Below, piece after piece: positions 1-5,184 of a DNA stretch of 7,914 bases. Both the position numbers and the translations under genes were made by a program. The stretch comes from Treponema sp. Its GTDB lineage: Bacteria; Spirochaetota; Spirochaetia; Treponematales; Breznakiellaceae. The notes under the pieces are model-generated. The model was not told the DNA's origin. It did no database searches and saw nothing but the letters and a program-made list of their open reading frames with translations. Where the stretch lies: contig JAISWN010000268.1 of the NCBI GenBank assembly GCA_031271075.1, positions 1-7,914 of the forward strand, written 5' to 3'. The stretch's first letter is position 1; every line of letters starts with the position of its first letter.

Positions 1-3
1 AGA

Positions 4-146
4 GTTGTTCGGAAACTTCAGTTTCTGTCGAACCAAAGGTTCGCCAACAACCGCTAAAAAACAGCAAAATGCGTCAGACTTTAGTCTGCGCAGTTTGCAG
101 GACTTGCAAGCCAGCCACAGGCCAGCAGAGAACCAACCGGGTTCTC
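4..146. repeat. Cluster of five short perfect inverted repeats
   Basis: Five small stem-loops follow one another. GAAACT (12-17) pairs with AGTTTC (20-25). CGAACC (29-34) pairs with GGTTCG (38-43) across AAA. CAGACT (75-80) pairs with AGTCTG (83-88), extended by GCG/CGC with one bulged T. TTGCA (95-99) pairs with TGCAA (105-109). GAGAACC (128-134) pairs with GGTTCTC (140-146). The first two hairpins are enclosed by GTTGTT (4-9) and AACAAC (46-51), giving a three-way-junction fold. Loops are tiny (2-5 nt), and three stems share GAAC/GTTC-type arms. This could be a dispersed palindromic element or a structured RNA. It is not a CRISPR array, because there is no regular repeat and spacer. The cluster may continue beyond the left edge. 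Confidence 0.6.
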
Positions 147-223
147 GAACAAGTCTATTCTCTTTTATTATACTACCACTAAAATATTTTTTTGCAAACA
201 AGAATTTTGTTGTGCGTTTATTG

Positions 224-252
224 TTTACAAGGCGGCGGATAGCGGGTATTAT
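224..252 (+). promoter_or_regulatory. Sigma-70-type promoter for the ridA-like operon
   Basis: The -35 box TTTACA (224-229) and the -10 box TATTAT (247-252) each match the consensus at five of six positions. They are separated by the ideal 17 bp. Transcription would start near 259, leaving a leader of about 98 nt before the ATG at 357. No competing promoter is needed for the second gene, which follows 21 nt after the first. Confidence 0.6.
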
Positions 253-280
253 TTGATACAACAAGAAGCGCCTTTAAAGA

Positions 281-304
281 CATCCGCCTTTCGGCTGCGG
301 TATG
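281..304 (+). promoter_or_regulatory. Small leader hairpin upstream of the RidA gene
   Basis: CCGC (284-287) pairs with GCGG (297-300). The stem extends through CAT (281-283) and ATG (302-304) with a single bulged T at 301. An alternative inner pairing is GCC (286-288) with GGC (293-295). It lies in the predicted leader about 50 nt before the start codon. No U-tract follows, so it is not an obvious terminator. A regulatory role is speculative. Confidence 0.25.
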
Positions 305-356
305 TTCAGGAAGCGGCAATGTTTTTGGACGCGCTCATTTTTTTAGGCAGGATGAT

Positions 357-827
357 ATGCAAAATCTTGAAAACACGCTGAAAAAGTACGGGCTCATTAT
401 GCCCGATCCTCCGGCAAAGGGCGGCATCTACGAGCCGGTCAAGGAATTCGGTGACGCATTCTATTACCTTTCGGGGTGCGGTCCCGTTTTTAACGGCCGG
501 CAGCGGTTTACCGGCAAACTTGGCGCCGAATTCACCGTCGAGCAGGGGCAGGAAGCGGCCCGTTACTGTATTCTTAACCTGTTGGCCAATCTAAAAGCCA
601 AAATTACGGACCTTGACAGGGTAAAACGTATCGTAAAAATGCTCTGTTTCGTCGCCGGTACGGATACTTTTTACGACCAGCCCCTGGTGGCCAACGGCGG
701 AAGCCAACTGTTAGTCGACATATTCGGTGAGGAACGCGGGTGCTGCTCCCGCTCGGCGGTGGGAATGAACGCGCTGCCGGGCAATATCCCGGTAGAAATA
801 GAGCTTCTTGTCGAACTGGAGCGGTAA
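357..827 (+). CDS. RidA (YjgF/YER057c/UK114) family protein
   Basis: This 156-residue cytosolic protein belongs to the RidA superfamily, probably the longer bacterial branch (about 150 residues) rather than the ~128-residue E. coli RidA type. RidA proteins hydrolyse reactive enamine/imine intermediates such as 2-aminoacrylate from PLP-dependent dehydratases. The C-terminal signature is clear: SRSAVGMNALPGNIPVEIEL at 131-150 matches the family ending, and Arg132 aligns with the catalytic arginine of E. coli RidA (Arg105). The central VEQGQEAARYCILNLLANLK helix and the DLDRVKRIVKMLCFVA strand are also typical. The start at 357 has an AGGCAGGA ribosome binding site (345-352). The next gene begins 21 nt after the stop and encodes a PLP enzyme that could generate the RidA substrate. 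The family call is firm; the exact substrate is inferred. Confidence 0.9.
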   Translation: MQNLENTLKKYGLIMPDPPAKGGIYEPVKEFGDAFYYLSGCGPVFNGRQRFTGKLGAEFTVEQGQEAARYCILNLLANLKAKITDLDRVKRIVKMLCFVAGTDTFYDQPLVANGGSQLLVDIFGEERGCCSRSAVGMNALPGNIPVEIELLVELER

Positions 828-848
828 AGCCCGTGAGAGGAGGCTGGT

Positions 849-1958
849 ATGCAAAACTTTGACTATCATTTTGAAGGCGAGGGGGAGATTCCTTCGCCGG
901 CGCTGGTTTACCACGAGGATCTTATCGGGGAGAACATCGAAAAGGCGCTGGCCATTGCGGGCGGGCCGGAGCGTATGTGGCCGCATGTGAAGACCCACAA
1001 AAACGCGGCGGTGATACGGATGCTTCAGGCCCGGGGCATAAGGCGTTTCAAATGCGCCACCATTGCCGAAGCGGAAATGTGCGCCATGTGCGGCGCGGAA
1101 CATGTTCTTGTCTCGTACCCGCTGGTGGGGCCCGCGATAGGCCGGTTTGTCGCGCTTAACCTGCGTTATGGCGGCTCGACTTTCTGGGCGGCGGGGGACG
1201 ACTTGGAGCAGCTTTCCCTGCTGGGGGCGGCGGCCTCTGCGGCGGGGCTGACAATTCCCCTGCTGGCGGACCTGAACTGCGGCATGAACCGTACCGGCGT
1301 TCAGTTGGAAGAGGCGGCCCTAAAGGAATTCTGCCTTGCGGCAGCGCGGATTTCCGGCCTCAAGCTGGAGGGTTTTCACTGTTATGACGGAAACCTGGGC
1401 ATAAAAGACCCGGGTGAGCGGGAAGCGGCTGTCGCGGCGGCGGCAAAAAAGCTGCTGGCGGCGCGGGCGGCTATCGAGGCGGCGGGGCGGAAACTTCCCG
1501 TGCTGGTGATGGGCGGAACGCCGACCTTCCCCTTCCATGCCCGCAACAGGGATGCCTTCCTTTCGCCGGGGACTCTGTTTATTCAGGATCACGGCTACGA
1601 CGCGAAATACAGGGATCTGGACTTTACCCCCGCCGCGGCGCTCTTGACCCGGGTGATAAGCCATCCGGCCAAAGACCTTTTTACCCTGGACCTGGGCTAC
1701 AAGGCTATTTCCGCCGACCAGGAGGGGGAGCGCGGGATCATCGCCGGCCTGCCGGAAGCCGCGCCGGAATCGCACAGCGAGGAGCACTGGGTCTTCCGCA
1801 TGAGGGGAGGCGGCCCCGCCGTGGGGTCCATTCTGTACGTCATTCCCACCCACATCTGCTCGACCACCGTTCTTTACCCCGGCGTGTATGTTGTCCGCGG
1901 CGGGCGTTTGGTAAACTACTGGGAGACAAGCGCCCGGGACCGCAAAATTTCGGTATAG
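849..1958 (+). CDS. PLP-dependent D-serine dehydratase / D-threonine aldolase-like enzyme (alanine racemase-type N-terminal barrel)
   Basis: This 369-residue protein has the fold-type III PLP barrel of the D-threonine aldolase/D-serine dehydratase family. PHVKTHK at 45-51 is the family's cofactor motif, with Lys48 the expected Schiff-base lysine. ADLNCGMNRTG at 140-150 is the conserved substrate-side strand. GGTPTFP at 222-228 is the phosphate-binding glycine segment. The C-terminal domain ends in PTHICSTTVLYPGVYVVRGG, where His335 and Cys337 (H-x-C) fit the Zn site described for eukaryotic D-serine dehydratase. Expected chemistry is D-serine to pyruvate and ammonia, or D-threonine cleavage to glycine and acetaldehyde. 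The start has a strong AGGAGG site (838-843) five bases upstream. A RidA-family gene precedes it in the same operon, which favours a dehydratase releasing 2-aminoacrylate. The family is confident; the substrate is not settled. Confidence 0.85.
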   Translation: MQNFDYHFEGEGEIPSPALVYHEDLIGENIEKALAIAGGPERMWPHVKTHKNAAVIRMLQARGIRRFKCATIAEAEMCAMCGAEHVLVSYPLVGPAIGRFVALNLRYGGSTFWAAGDDLEQLSLLGAAASAAGLTIPLLADLNCGMNRTGVQLEEAALKEFCLAAARISGLKLEGFHCYDGNLGIKDPGEREAAVAAAAKKLLAARAAIEAAGRKLPVLVMGGTPTFPFHARNRDAFLSPGTLFIQDHGYDAKYRDLDFTPAAALLTRVISHPAKDLFTLDLGYKAISADQEGERGIIAGLPEAAPESHSEEHWVFRMRGGGPAVGSILYVIPTHICSTTVLYPGVYVVRGGRLVNYWETSARDRKISV

Positions 1959-2061
1959 AGGCAAGGACATTCCCCAGGGCGGAAACCAGGAGAAACGCAT
2001 AGGCGCCGACAAATACAATTAACTGGCTAGCCACTTTACTAATGTTATAGGTAGCTATCAC
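1959..2061 (-). pseudogene. Possible remnant of a membrane-protein gene (no start signal)
   Basis: In the gap between the PLP enzyme and era, the minus strand reads as a protein-like stretch with a hydrophobic core, LIVFVGAYAFLLVSALGNVL, preceded by polar residues ATYNISKVASQ. The frame is closed upstream by a TAG near 2105 and runs into the antisense of the preceding gene downstream. It has a GTG at 2061 but no good ribosome binding site. It looks like one transmembrane helix left from a deleted transporter-like gene, but a chance hydrophobic frame cannot be excluded. Confidence 0.2.
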
Positions 2062-2122
2062 GGCCAGCGCCTTGTTTCCCGGTTCCGTTGTTTTTTCAGA
2101 CTAAAGACGCTAGGATGGCTCC

Positions 2123-3079
2123 ATGGATGGACAAAAGAAGGCCGCCTTCACGGCGGTGGTTGGCCGGCCGTCGGTGGGAAAGTCCACCCTGGTGAATCGG
2201 CTCTGCGGGGAAAAGGTAGCCATTGTAAGCCCCGTGCCCCAGACAACCCGGAATGCCATCCGGGGTATCGTGAACCGGGAAGCGGGGCAGATCGTGTTTG
2301 TAGATACCCCGGGCCGGCATAAATCCGAAAAAAAATTCAACCGGAAGCTTCTCTCCGTTTCGGATCGTTCCATGGAAGAGGCGGATCTTATCCTCTACGT
2401 GCTGGACGCCTCCCGCCCTCCCGCGGGGGAGGAGGAAGCTATCGCGGCAAGAATCCTTCCCCTTGCGGATCGTTTAGTCGCCGGGGTCAACAAAATCGAC
2501 GCCCCCGGCGCGGATTTTGAAGAGGCCCTTACCTTTCTGCGGGACAAGATCCCCGCCTTAAAAAGGGAGCGGATCTTTCAGGTCTCCGCCCTCAAAAACC
2601 GGGGGCTTGGGGAACTTTTGGACTGCCTTTTCCACCTTGCCCCGTGGGGGGAACCCTTCTATCCGGCGGATTTCTACACCGATCAGGGCGTGCAGTTCCG
2701 TATTGCCGAGATAATCCGGGAAAAAGCCGTGGCCCGGCTGCGGGAGGAACTGCCCCATTCAATTTACGTTGATGTGGCCGACATGGAGTTTCGGGACGGC
2801 CCGTCCGGCGATACCGGAGATGGGGCTCCTGCCGGGGAATACCGCGGCGCGCCCCCCCGAAGGCGGCTTTGGGTACGGGCCTTTATCGCCGTGGAGCGGG
2901 AATCCCAGAAGGGCATGGTGGTAGGGAAGGGCGGACAGACGATCAAAGCTATCCGTCAGGCGGCGCGGAAAGATCTGGACCGCATCTTTGACTGGAAGAT
3001 AGAACTGGATCTGCGGGTAAAAACCGCCCGGGATTGGCGGCATAACGACACGCTCCTCAAGCGGCTCATTGAGCGCTAG
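2123..3079 (+). CDS. era: GTPase Era
   Basis: Era is a GTPase that binds the 3' end of 16S rRNA and assists 30S subunit maturation. It is cytosolic and partly membrane-associated. The 318-residue product shows all the G motifs: G1 GRPSVGKST (14-22), G2 TTR (41-43), G3 DTPG (61-64), G4 NKID (123-126) and G5 SAL (155-157). The C-terminal KH domain follows, with EELPHSIYVDV (208-218) and the RNA-binding GMVVGKGGQTIKAI loop (264-277). It is slightly longer than the usual ~300 residues because of a Gly/Pro/Arg-rich insert at about 224-247 inside the KH domain. The chosen ATG has AGGA at 2112-2115, seven bases upstream. The gene converges on a minus-strand hypothetical gene 30 nt beyond its stop. 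Confidence 0.97.
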   Translation: MDGQKKAAFTAVVGRPSVGKSTLVNRLCGEKVAIVSPVPQTTRNAIRGIVNREAGQIVFVDTPGRHKSEKKFNRKLLSVSDRSMEEADLILYVLDASRPPAGEEEAIAARILPLADRLVAGVNKIDAPGADFEEALTFLRDKIPALKRERIFQVSALKNRGLGELLDCLFHLAPWGEPFYPADFYTDQGVQFRIAEIIREKAVARLREELPHSIYVDVADMEFRDGPSGDTGDGAPAGEYRGAPPRRRLWVRAFIAVERESQKGMVVGKGGQTIKAIRQAARKDLDRIFDWKIELDLRVKTARDWRHNDTLLKRLIER

Positions 3080-3109
3080 ATCGTCGGGCTGTTACGCAGT
3101 AAGGGCCGG

Positions 3110-3703
3110 TTACCGCCGCTGCCCTTCAAAGCATCGCTGGGTTTCTTCCCGTACCCGATCCACCGCGGCCTGATAGTCGGACTTCAACGCGTTCATGTGC
3201 TGGTTGTAGAAGCTGAGGAATTCCGGGTCCTGGAAGGGATCGATCTGTACCTTGCGGCCAAACCGCCTGGCCAGTTCTTCCTCCTTCTGCCGGAGTTTAG
3301 GTTCGTACTGACGGCGGATCGCCTCTTCGTAGTGGGCTACTTCGTCCAGGTAGCGGGAGAGGAGCTGGGTGAACTGCTTGAAAAGCCCGGAAAAGCGGCT
3401 GTCGGGGATGATCGCGTGAAGCCCCCGGCCCAGCGCCTCCACCCGTTTTTCATCGTCCTTTGAAACGGGAAGGCCGAGTTGGGAGATGAATACATCGAAA
3501 AGCCCCTGCTTAAAACTTGCCTGCTGTTCCCTGGGGGTCTTTTTTAGCTCGGCCTCCAGGTTCTTCCCGGGATTTTCGAGGAATTCGTTGGCGGTTTTTT
3601 TACCCTGCTGCCGCGCCTCAAACTGATCGATGCTGCCCTTGTCGCTTTTGACCGATTCGGTCCGTTCCAGGGCAATTTCAAGAGCGCTTTTTATCCGTCC
3701 CAT
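3110..3703 (-). CDS. Conserved hypothetical protein, charged and helical (treponeme type)
   Basis: I cannot assign a function. The 197-residue product has no signal peptide and no membrane segment. It is rich in Lys, Glu, Arg and Gln, and looks almost entirely helical. The N-terminus begins MGRIKSALEIALERTESVKS and is followed by a polar linker (about 20-60). A more hydrophobic segment comes next (QGLFDVFISQLGLP, about 66-79). A probable coiled-coil follows, in which EVAHYEEAIRRQYEP leads into KLRQKEEELARRFG. The C-terminus (FQDPEFLSFYNQHMNALKSDYQ) is again amphipathic helix. It resembles small hypothetical proteins I associate with treponemes, but I cannot name the family with certainty. The start has GGAG seven bases upstream. 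tRNA-Phe lies 58 nt upstream on the same strand with no visible terminator between, so the two may share a transcript. Confidence 0.8.
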   Translation of the reverse strand: MGRIKSALEIALERTESVKSDKGSIDQFEARQQGKKTANEFLENPGKNLEAELKKTPREQQASFKQGLFDVFISQLGLPVSKDDEKRVEALGRGLHAIIPDSRFSGLFKQFTQLLSRYLDEVAHYEEAIRRQYEPKLRQKEEELARRFGRKVQIDPFQDPEFLSFYNQHMNALKSDYQAAVDRVREETQRCFEGQRR

Positions 3704-3761
3704 GATGATTCTCCGTCTTTAAAATAGGCCGGATTACGTCGTTTTTCAAACCATACCCTTC

Positions 3762-3834
3762 TGCCGCCAAAGAGAATTGAACTCTTGACACAAGGATTTT
3801 CAGTCCTTTGCTCTACCAACTGAGCTACAGCGGC
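3762..3834 (-). tRNA. tRNA-Phe (anticodon GAA)
   Basis: The minus strand folds into a complete 73-nt cloverleaf. The acceptor GCCGCTG pairs with TGGCGGC, with two G-T pairs at the inner end. The D-arm is GCTC-AGTTGGTA-GAGC. The anticodon stem AAGGA/TCCTT carries the loop CTGAAAA, giving anticodon GAA for phenylalanine. The variable loop is GTGTC. The T-arm is AAGAG-TTCAATT-CTCTT. The discriminator base is A, and the 3' CCA is not encoded. No terminator is visible before the protein gene that follows 58 nt downstream. Confidence 0.97.
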
Positions 3835-3839
3835 GTTAT

Positions 3840-3854
3840 CCATAACACTTATGG
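3840..3854 (-). promoter_or_regulatory. Short perfect hairpin in the tRNA-Phe 5' leader
   Basis: CCATAA (3840-3845) and TTATGG (3849-3854) form a perfect 6-bp stem with a 3-nt loop, ending six bases before the mature tRNA 5' end. On the minus strand it is preceded by AAATTTTT, so it is not a terminator for the tRNA. It could mark the pre-tRNA processing region, or be chance. Confidence 0.3.
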
Positions 3855-3940
3855 AAAAATTTACTAATATTTGAGCCTGTTCCCCAACGCGAACCTTAGC
3901 TTCGAGGTTGGTTTTGGGCAAGCTCTTGTTAAGTAATCTA

Positions 3941-3969
3941 TAAATACCTTAAATTTCGCTTGATGTCAA
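3941..3969 (-). promoter_or_regulatory. Candidate promoter for tRNA-Phe and the downstream hypothetical gene
   Basis: On the minus strand a perfect -35 box TTGACA (3964-3969) is followed after 17 bp by TATTTA (3941-3946), a weak -10. A better-looking TATAGA (3937-3942) lies a little further on, but at 21 bp spacing. Transcription from here would give a leader of roughly 100 nt before the tRNA. The region 3835-4019 is AT-rich and otherwise holds no gene. Confidence 0.45.
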
Positions 3970-4019
3970 TGGTTTTAGGCGAATTCTTTGAATTTTTGAT
4001 GATTTTCCAAAAGGTATCT

Positions 4020-4039
4020 CCCGGCCTGCCGCCGCCGGG
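4020..4039 (-). terminator. Possible terminator after the fliS/flgN-like operon
   Basis: CCCGGC (4020-4025) and GCCGGG (4034-4039) form a perfect 6-bp GC stem with an 8-nt loop. It lies 38 nt past the stop of the FlgN-like gene. In the minus direction the stem is followed by AGATACCTTTT, a poor U-tract. It may therefore be an inefficient or Rho-assisted terminator. Confidence 0.35.
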
Positions 4040-4077
4040 CTTTAGGTTCCGATGCCCGATTCCCCCGCAACAAACTG

Positions 4078-4617
4078 CTACCCCGAAATGTCCACCAGCG
4101 TGGGGGCAGGGGCGGCGGATCGGGGGGATTTAAGGTAGGGGTTTCTTCGCAGGGCCGTGATCTCGGAACGGATAGCCGCCATACGGCGGGAAAGGAGATC
4201 CCGGTTTTTGCCGGAGCGAACTATCGCCTCTTTCTTCAATTCTTCCAGGGCGGACTTGATCCCCGATACGTCGGATACATCATCGCCGGCGGCGTGTCCG
4301 GAAATACCGGCCTTGCCCGGGTATACGGCCCGGTACATCTTATCCAGGGGATCGATAACCTTCTGGATGGAAAAAATATCGGTTACGATCTTTTCCTCCA
4401 GCTCCACATGGGCTATCAGTTCTTCCGTGGTTCCGGTTTCTATAACCTGCCGCTGCCTGTCCAGGGCCTCCAGGTACGAGCGGAAGCGATCCCGCTGTTC
4501 GGTAAGAAGGTCCCGGAAACGCCGCAACACGGCGACCCGCTGGCTGAGTTCCCAATCGCTGATACCGTCTGGGGGAGGGATCTTCCCCCCCGCGGGTTTA
4601 CCGGCTATAGCTGCCAT
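4078..4617 (-). CDS. FlgN-like flagellar export chaperone (putative)
   Basis: This 179-residue soluble, helix-rich protein is best explained as the FlgN-type chaperone, which keeps hook-associated proteins FlgK and FlgL export-competent. Sequence support is moderate. A long first helix (DWELSQRVAVLRRFRDLLTEQRDRF, about 21-45) leads into a second one carrying the LEALDRQRQVIETGTTEEL segment. The pattern of an early helix, then an E-T/G-rich turn, then a long helix is typical of FlgN. A Gly/Asp-rich linker sits at about 100-118. A charged helix follows, ending in an S-R-R-M-A-A-I-R-S-E pattern, and the tail is Pro/Ala-rich. The gene begins nine bases after the fliS stop, with AAGGGGG as its ribosome binding site. 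That tight coupling is the main contextual argument. FlgN proteins diverge strongly, so the name is an inference. Confidence 0.65.
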   Translation of the reverse strand: MAAIAGKPAGGKIPPPDGISDWELSQRVAVLRRFRDLLTEQRDRFRSYLEALDRQRQVIETGTTEELIAHVELEEKIVTDIFSIQKVIDPLDKMYRAVYPGKAGISGHAAGDDVSDVSGIKSALEELKKEAIVRSGKNRDLLSRRMAAIRSEITALRRNPYLKSPRSAAPAPTLVDISG

Positions 4618-4626
4618 GAAGCCCCC

Positions 4627-5073
4627 TTACCCGGCAATGTTCACGCCGACTACGGGGCGCTTTACGGTTTCCGCGGAAGTTCTGGACACCGCCTCGTTCC
4701 AGGCGCCCCGCAGTTCATTAACCATGTTACGGACAATGGTTATCCGCCGGGGGTCTTGCCGTACATTGGCTTCCAGGAGTTCCTGGTTGAACCAGGAGTA
4801 GAGGGAGAAGAGGTTTTGGGCTATTTCCCCGCCCTGGTCAAAATCCAGGGAGGCCATCAGTTCGGTAATGATCTCCTGGGCCTTAAGGACGGCCTTGTTG
4901 ATTTTTTCGATTTTTCCCGGGTCCCGCTTGCCTTTCACGTTCAAATTCAGCAGTTCCAGCCCCCGGTCAAGATGCTTTACCGTCTCGTCATACAGCATGA
5001 TGATAAGCTGCCCCTGACTGGCGGTTTTTACCCTGGTTTCCCGATACGCGGATAGTTGGTTGGTGTAAGCCAC
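4627..5073 (-). CDS. fliS: Flagellar export chaperone FliS
   Basis: FliS binds the C-terminus of flagellin in the cytoplasm and prevents premature polymerisation before export. The 148-residue product has the family landmarks: the N-terminal NQLSAYRETRVKTASQGQLI segment, LIIMLYDE at 23-30, the LMASLDFDQGGEIAQNLFSL core (72-91) with YSW at 92-94, and LRGAWNEA at 121-128. Length is slightly above the usual 125-135 because of a tail ending RPVVGVNIAG. The start is GTG at 5073, supported by a strong AGGGAGGG (5077-5084) three bases upstream. No ATG competes. It forms an operon with the FlgN-like gene, nine bases apart. A FliA-like -10 element lies about 65 bases upstream. No fliD or flagellin gene is adjacent in the window. 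Confidence 0.93.
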   Translation of the reverse strand: MAYTNQLSAYRETRVKTASQGQLIIMLYDETVKHLDRGLELLNLNVKGKRDPGKIEKINKAVLKAQEIITELMASLDFDQGGEIAQNLFSLYSWFNQELLEANVRQDPRRITIVRNMVNELRGAWNEAVSRTSAETVKRPVVGVNIAG

Positions 5074-5076
5074 AAT

Positions 5077-5084
5077 CCCTCCCT
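5077..5084 (-). promoter_or_regulatory. Ribosome binding site fixing the GTG start of fliS
   Basis: The minus strand reads AGGGAGGG followed by ATT and then GTG GCT TAC. This near-perfect Shine-Dalgarno sequence, and the absence of any in-frame ATG, decide the GTG start at 5073. The spacing of three bases is short. Confidence 0.7.
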
Positions 5085-5136
5085 GTTAATACAAAAGATA
5101 GGCGCATCCGCGAAAGACCGGAGACGCCCCCTTTCC

Positions 5137-5163
5137 TTATCGGTAACATGAAATTTATCTAAA
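5137..5163 (-). promoter_or_regulatory. FliA (sigma-28)-like promoter for fliS
   Basis: ACCGATAA (5137-5144, minus strand) matches the sigma-28 -10 element GCCGATAA at seven of eight positions. The 8-mer 11 bp upstream, TTTAGATA (5156-5163), matches the -35 consensus TAAAGTTT at only four of eight. The location, about 60 nt before the fliS start and 20 nt after the preceding gene, suits a late flagellar promoter. A weak hairpin (GGCG 5101-5104 with CGCC 5125-5128, plus CCG/CGG inside) sits in the predicted leader. Confidence 0.4.
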
Positions 5164-5184
5164 GGTTTTTTACTCATTTTCCAT

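Larger units (their letters stand above)
1..356. other. Non-coding left-edge region with hairpin cluster, promoter and leader
   Basis: No convincing gene lies here. The only long reading frame begins at a TTG with no ribosome binding site and runs through inverted repeats, so I do not call it. Bases 4-146 hold closely spaced short hairpins. Bases 150-240 are AT-rich. Bases 224-252 form a sigma-70-type promoter for the downstream operon. The remaining ~100 nt are a leader that contains one small hairpin and ends in the RidA ribosome binding site. Confidence 0.7.

Noticed and set aside
4..146. CRISPR array
   Set aside because: The hairpins differ in sequence and spacing. There is no direct repeat of constant length, no spacers and no cas gene.
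5..256. 83-codon plus-strand frame at the left edge
   Set aside because: It begins at TTG without a ribosome binding site, runs through the hairpin cluster and the promoter of the next operon, and has no recognisable protein features.
1320..2018. 232-codon minus-strand frame opposite the PLP enzyme
   Set aside because: It is a shadow of a gene with intact cofactor and metal motifs, and its composition is dominated by Arg, Gly and Pro, as in out-of-frame GC-rich DNA.
2088..2116. TTGTTT-17-TAGGAT as a promoter for era
   Set aside because: The boxes match poorly, the -10 overlaps the ribosome binding site, and transcription would start at or inside the start codon.
3691..3921. 76-codon minus-strand frame containing AVAQLVEQRTENPCVKSSI
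   Set aside because: This is the well-known spurious translation of a tRNA gene; the stretch is tRNA-Phe itself.
4157..4801. 214-codon plus-strand frame rich in Ser and Arg
   Set aside because: It is antisense to the flagellar pair, with no start signal and low-complexity Ser/Arg composition.
4294..5055. 253-codon plus-strand frame opposite fliS and the FlgN-like gene
   Set aside because: It is antisense to two genes with clear family motifs and ribosome binding sites, and its own product shows no domain. Long antisense frames are expected at this GC content.
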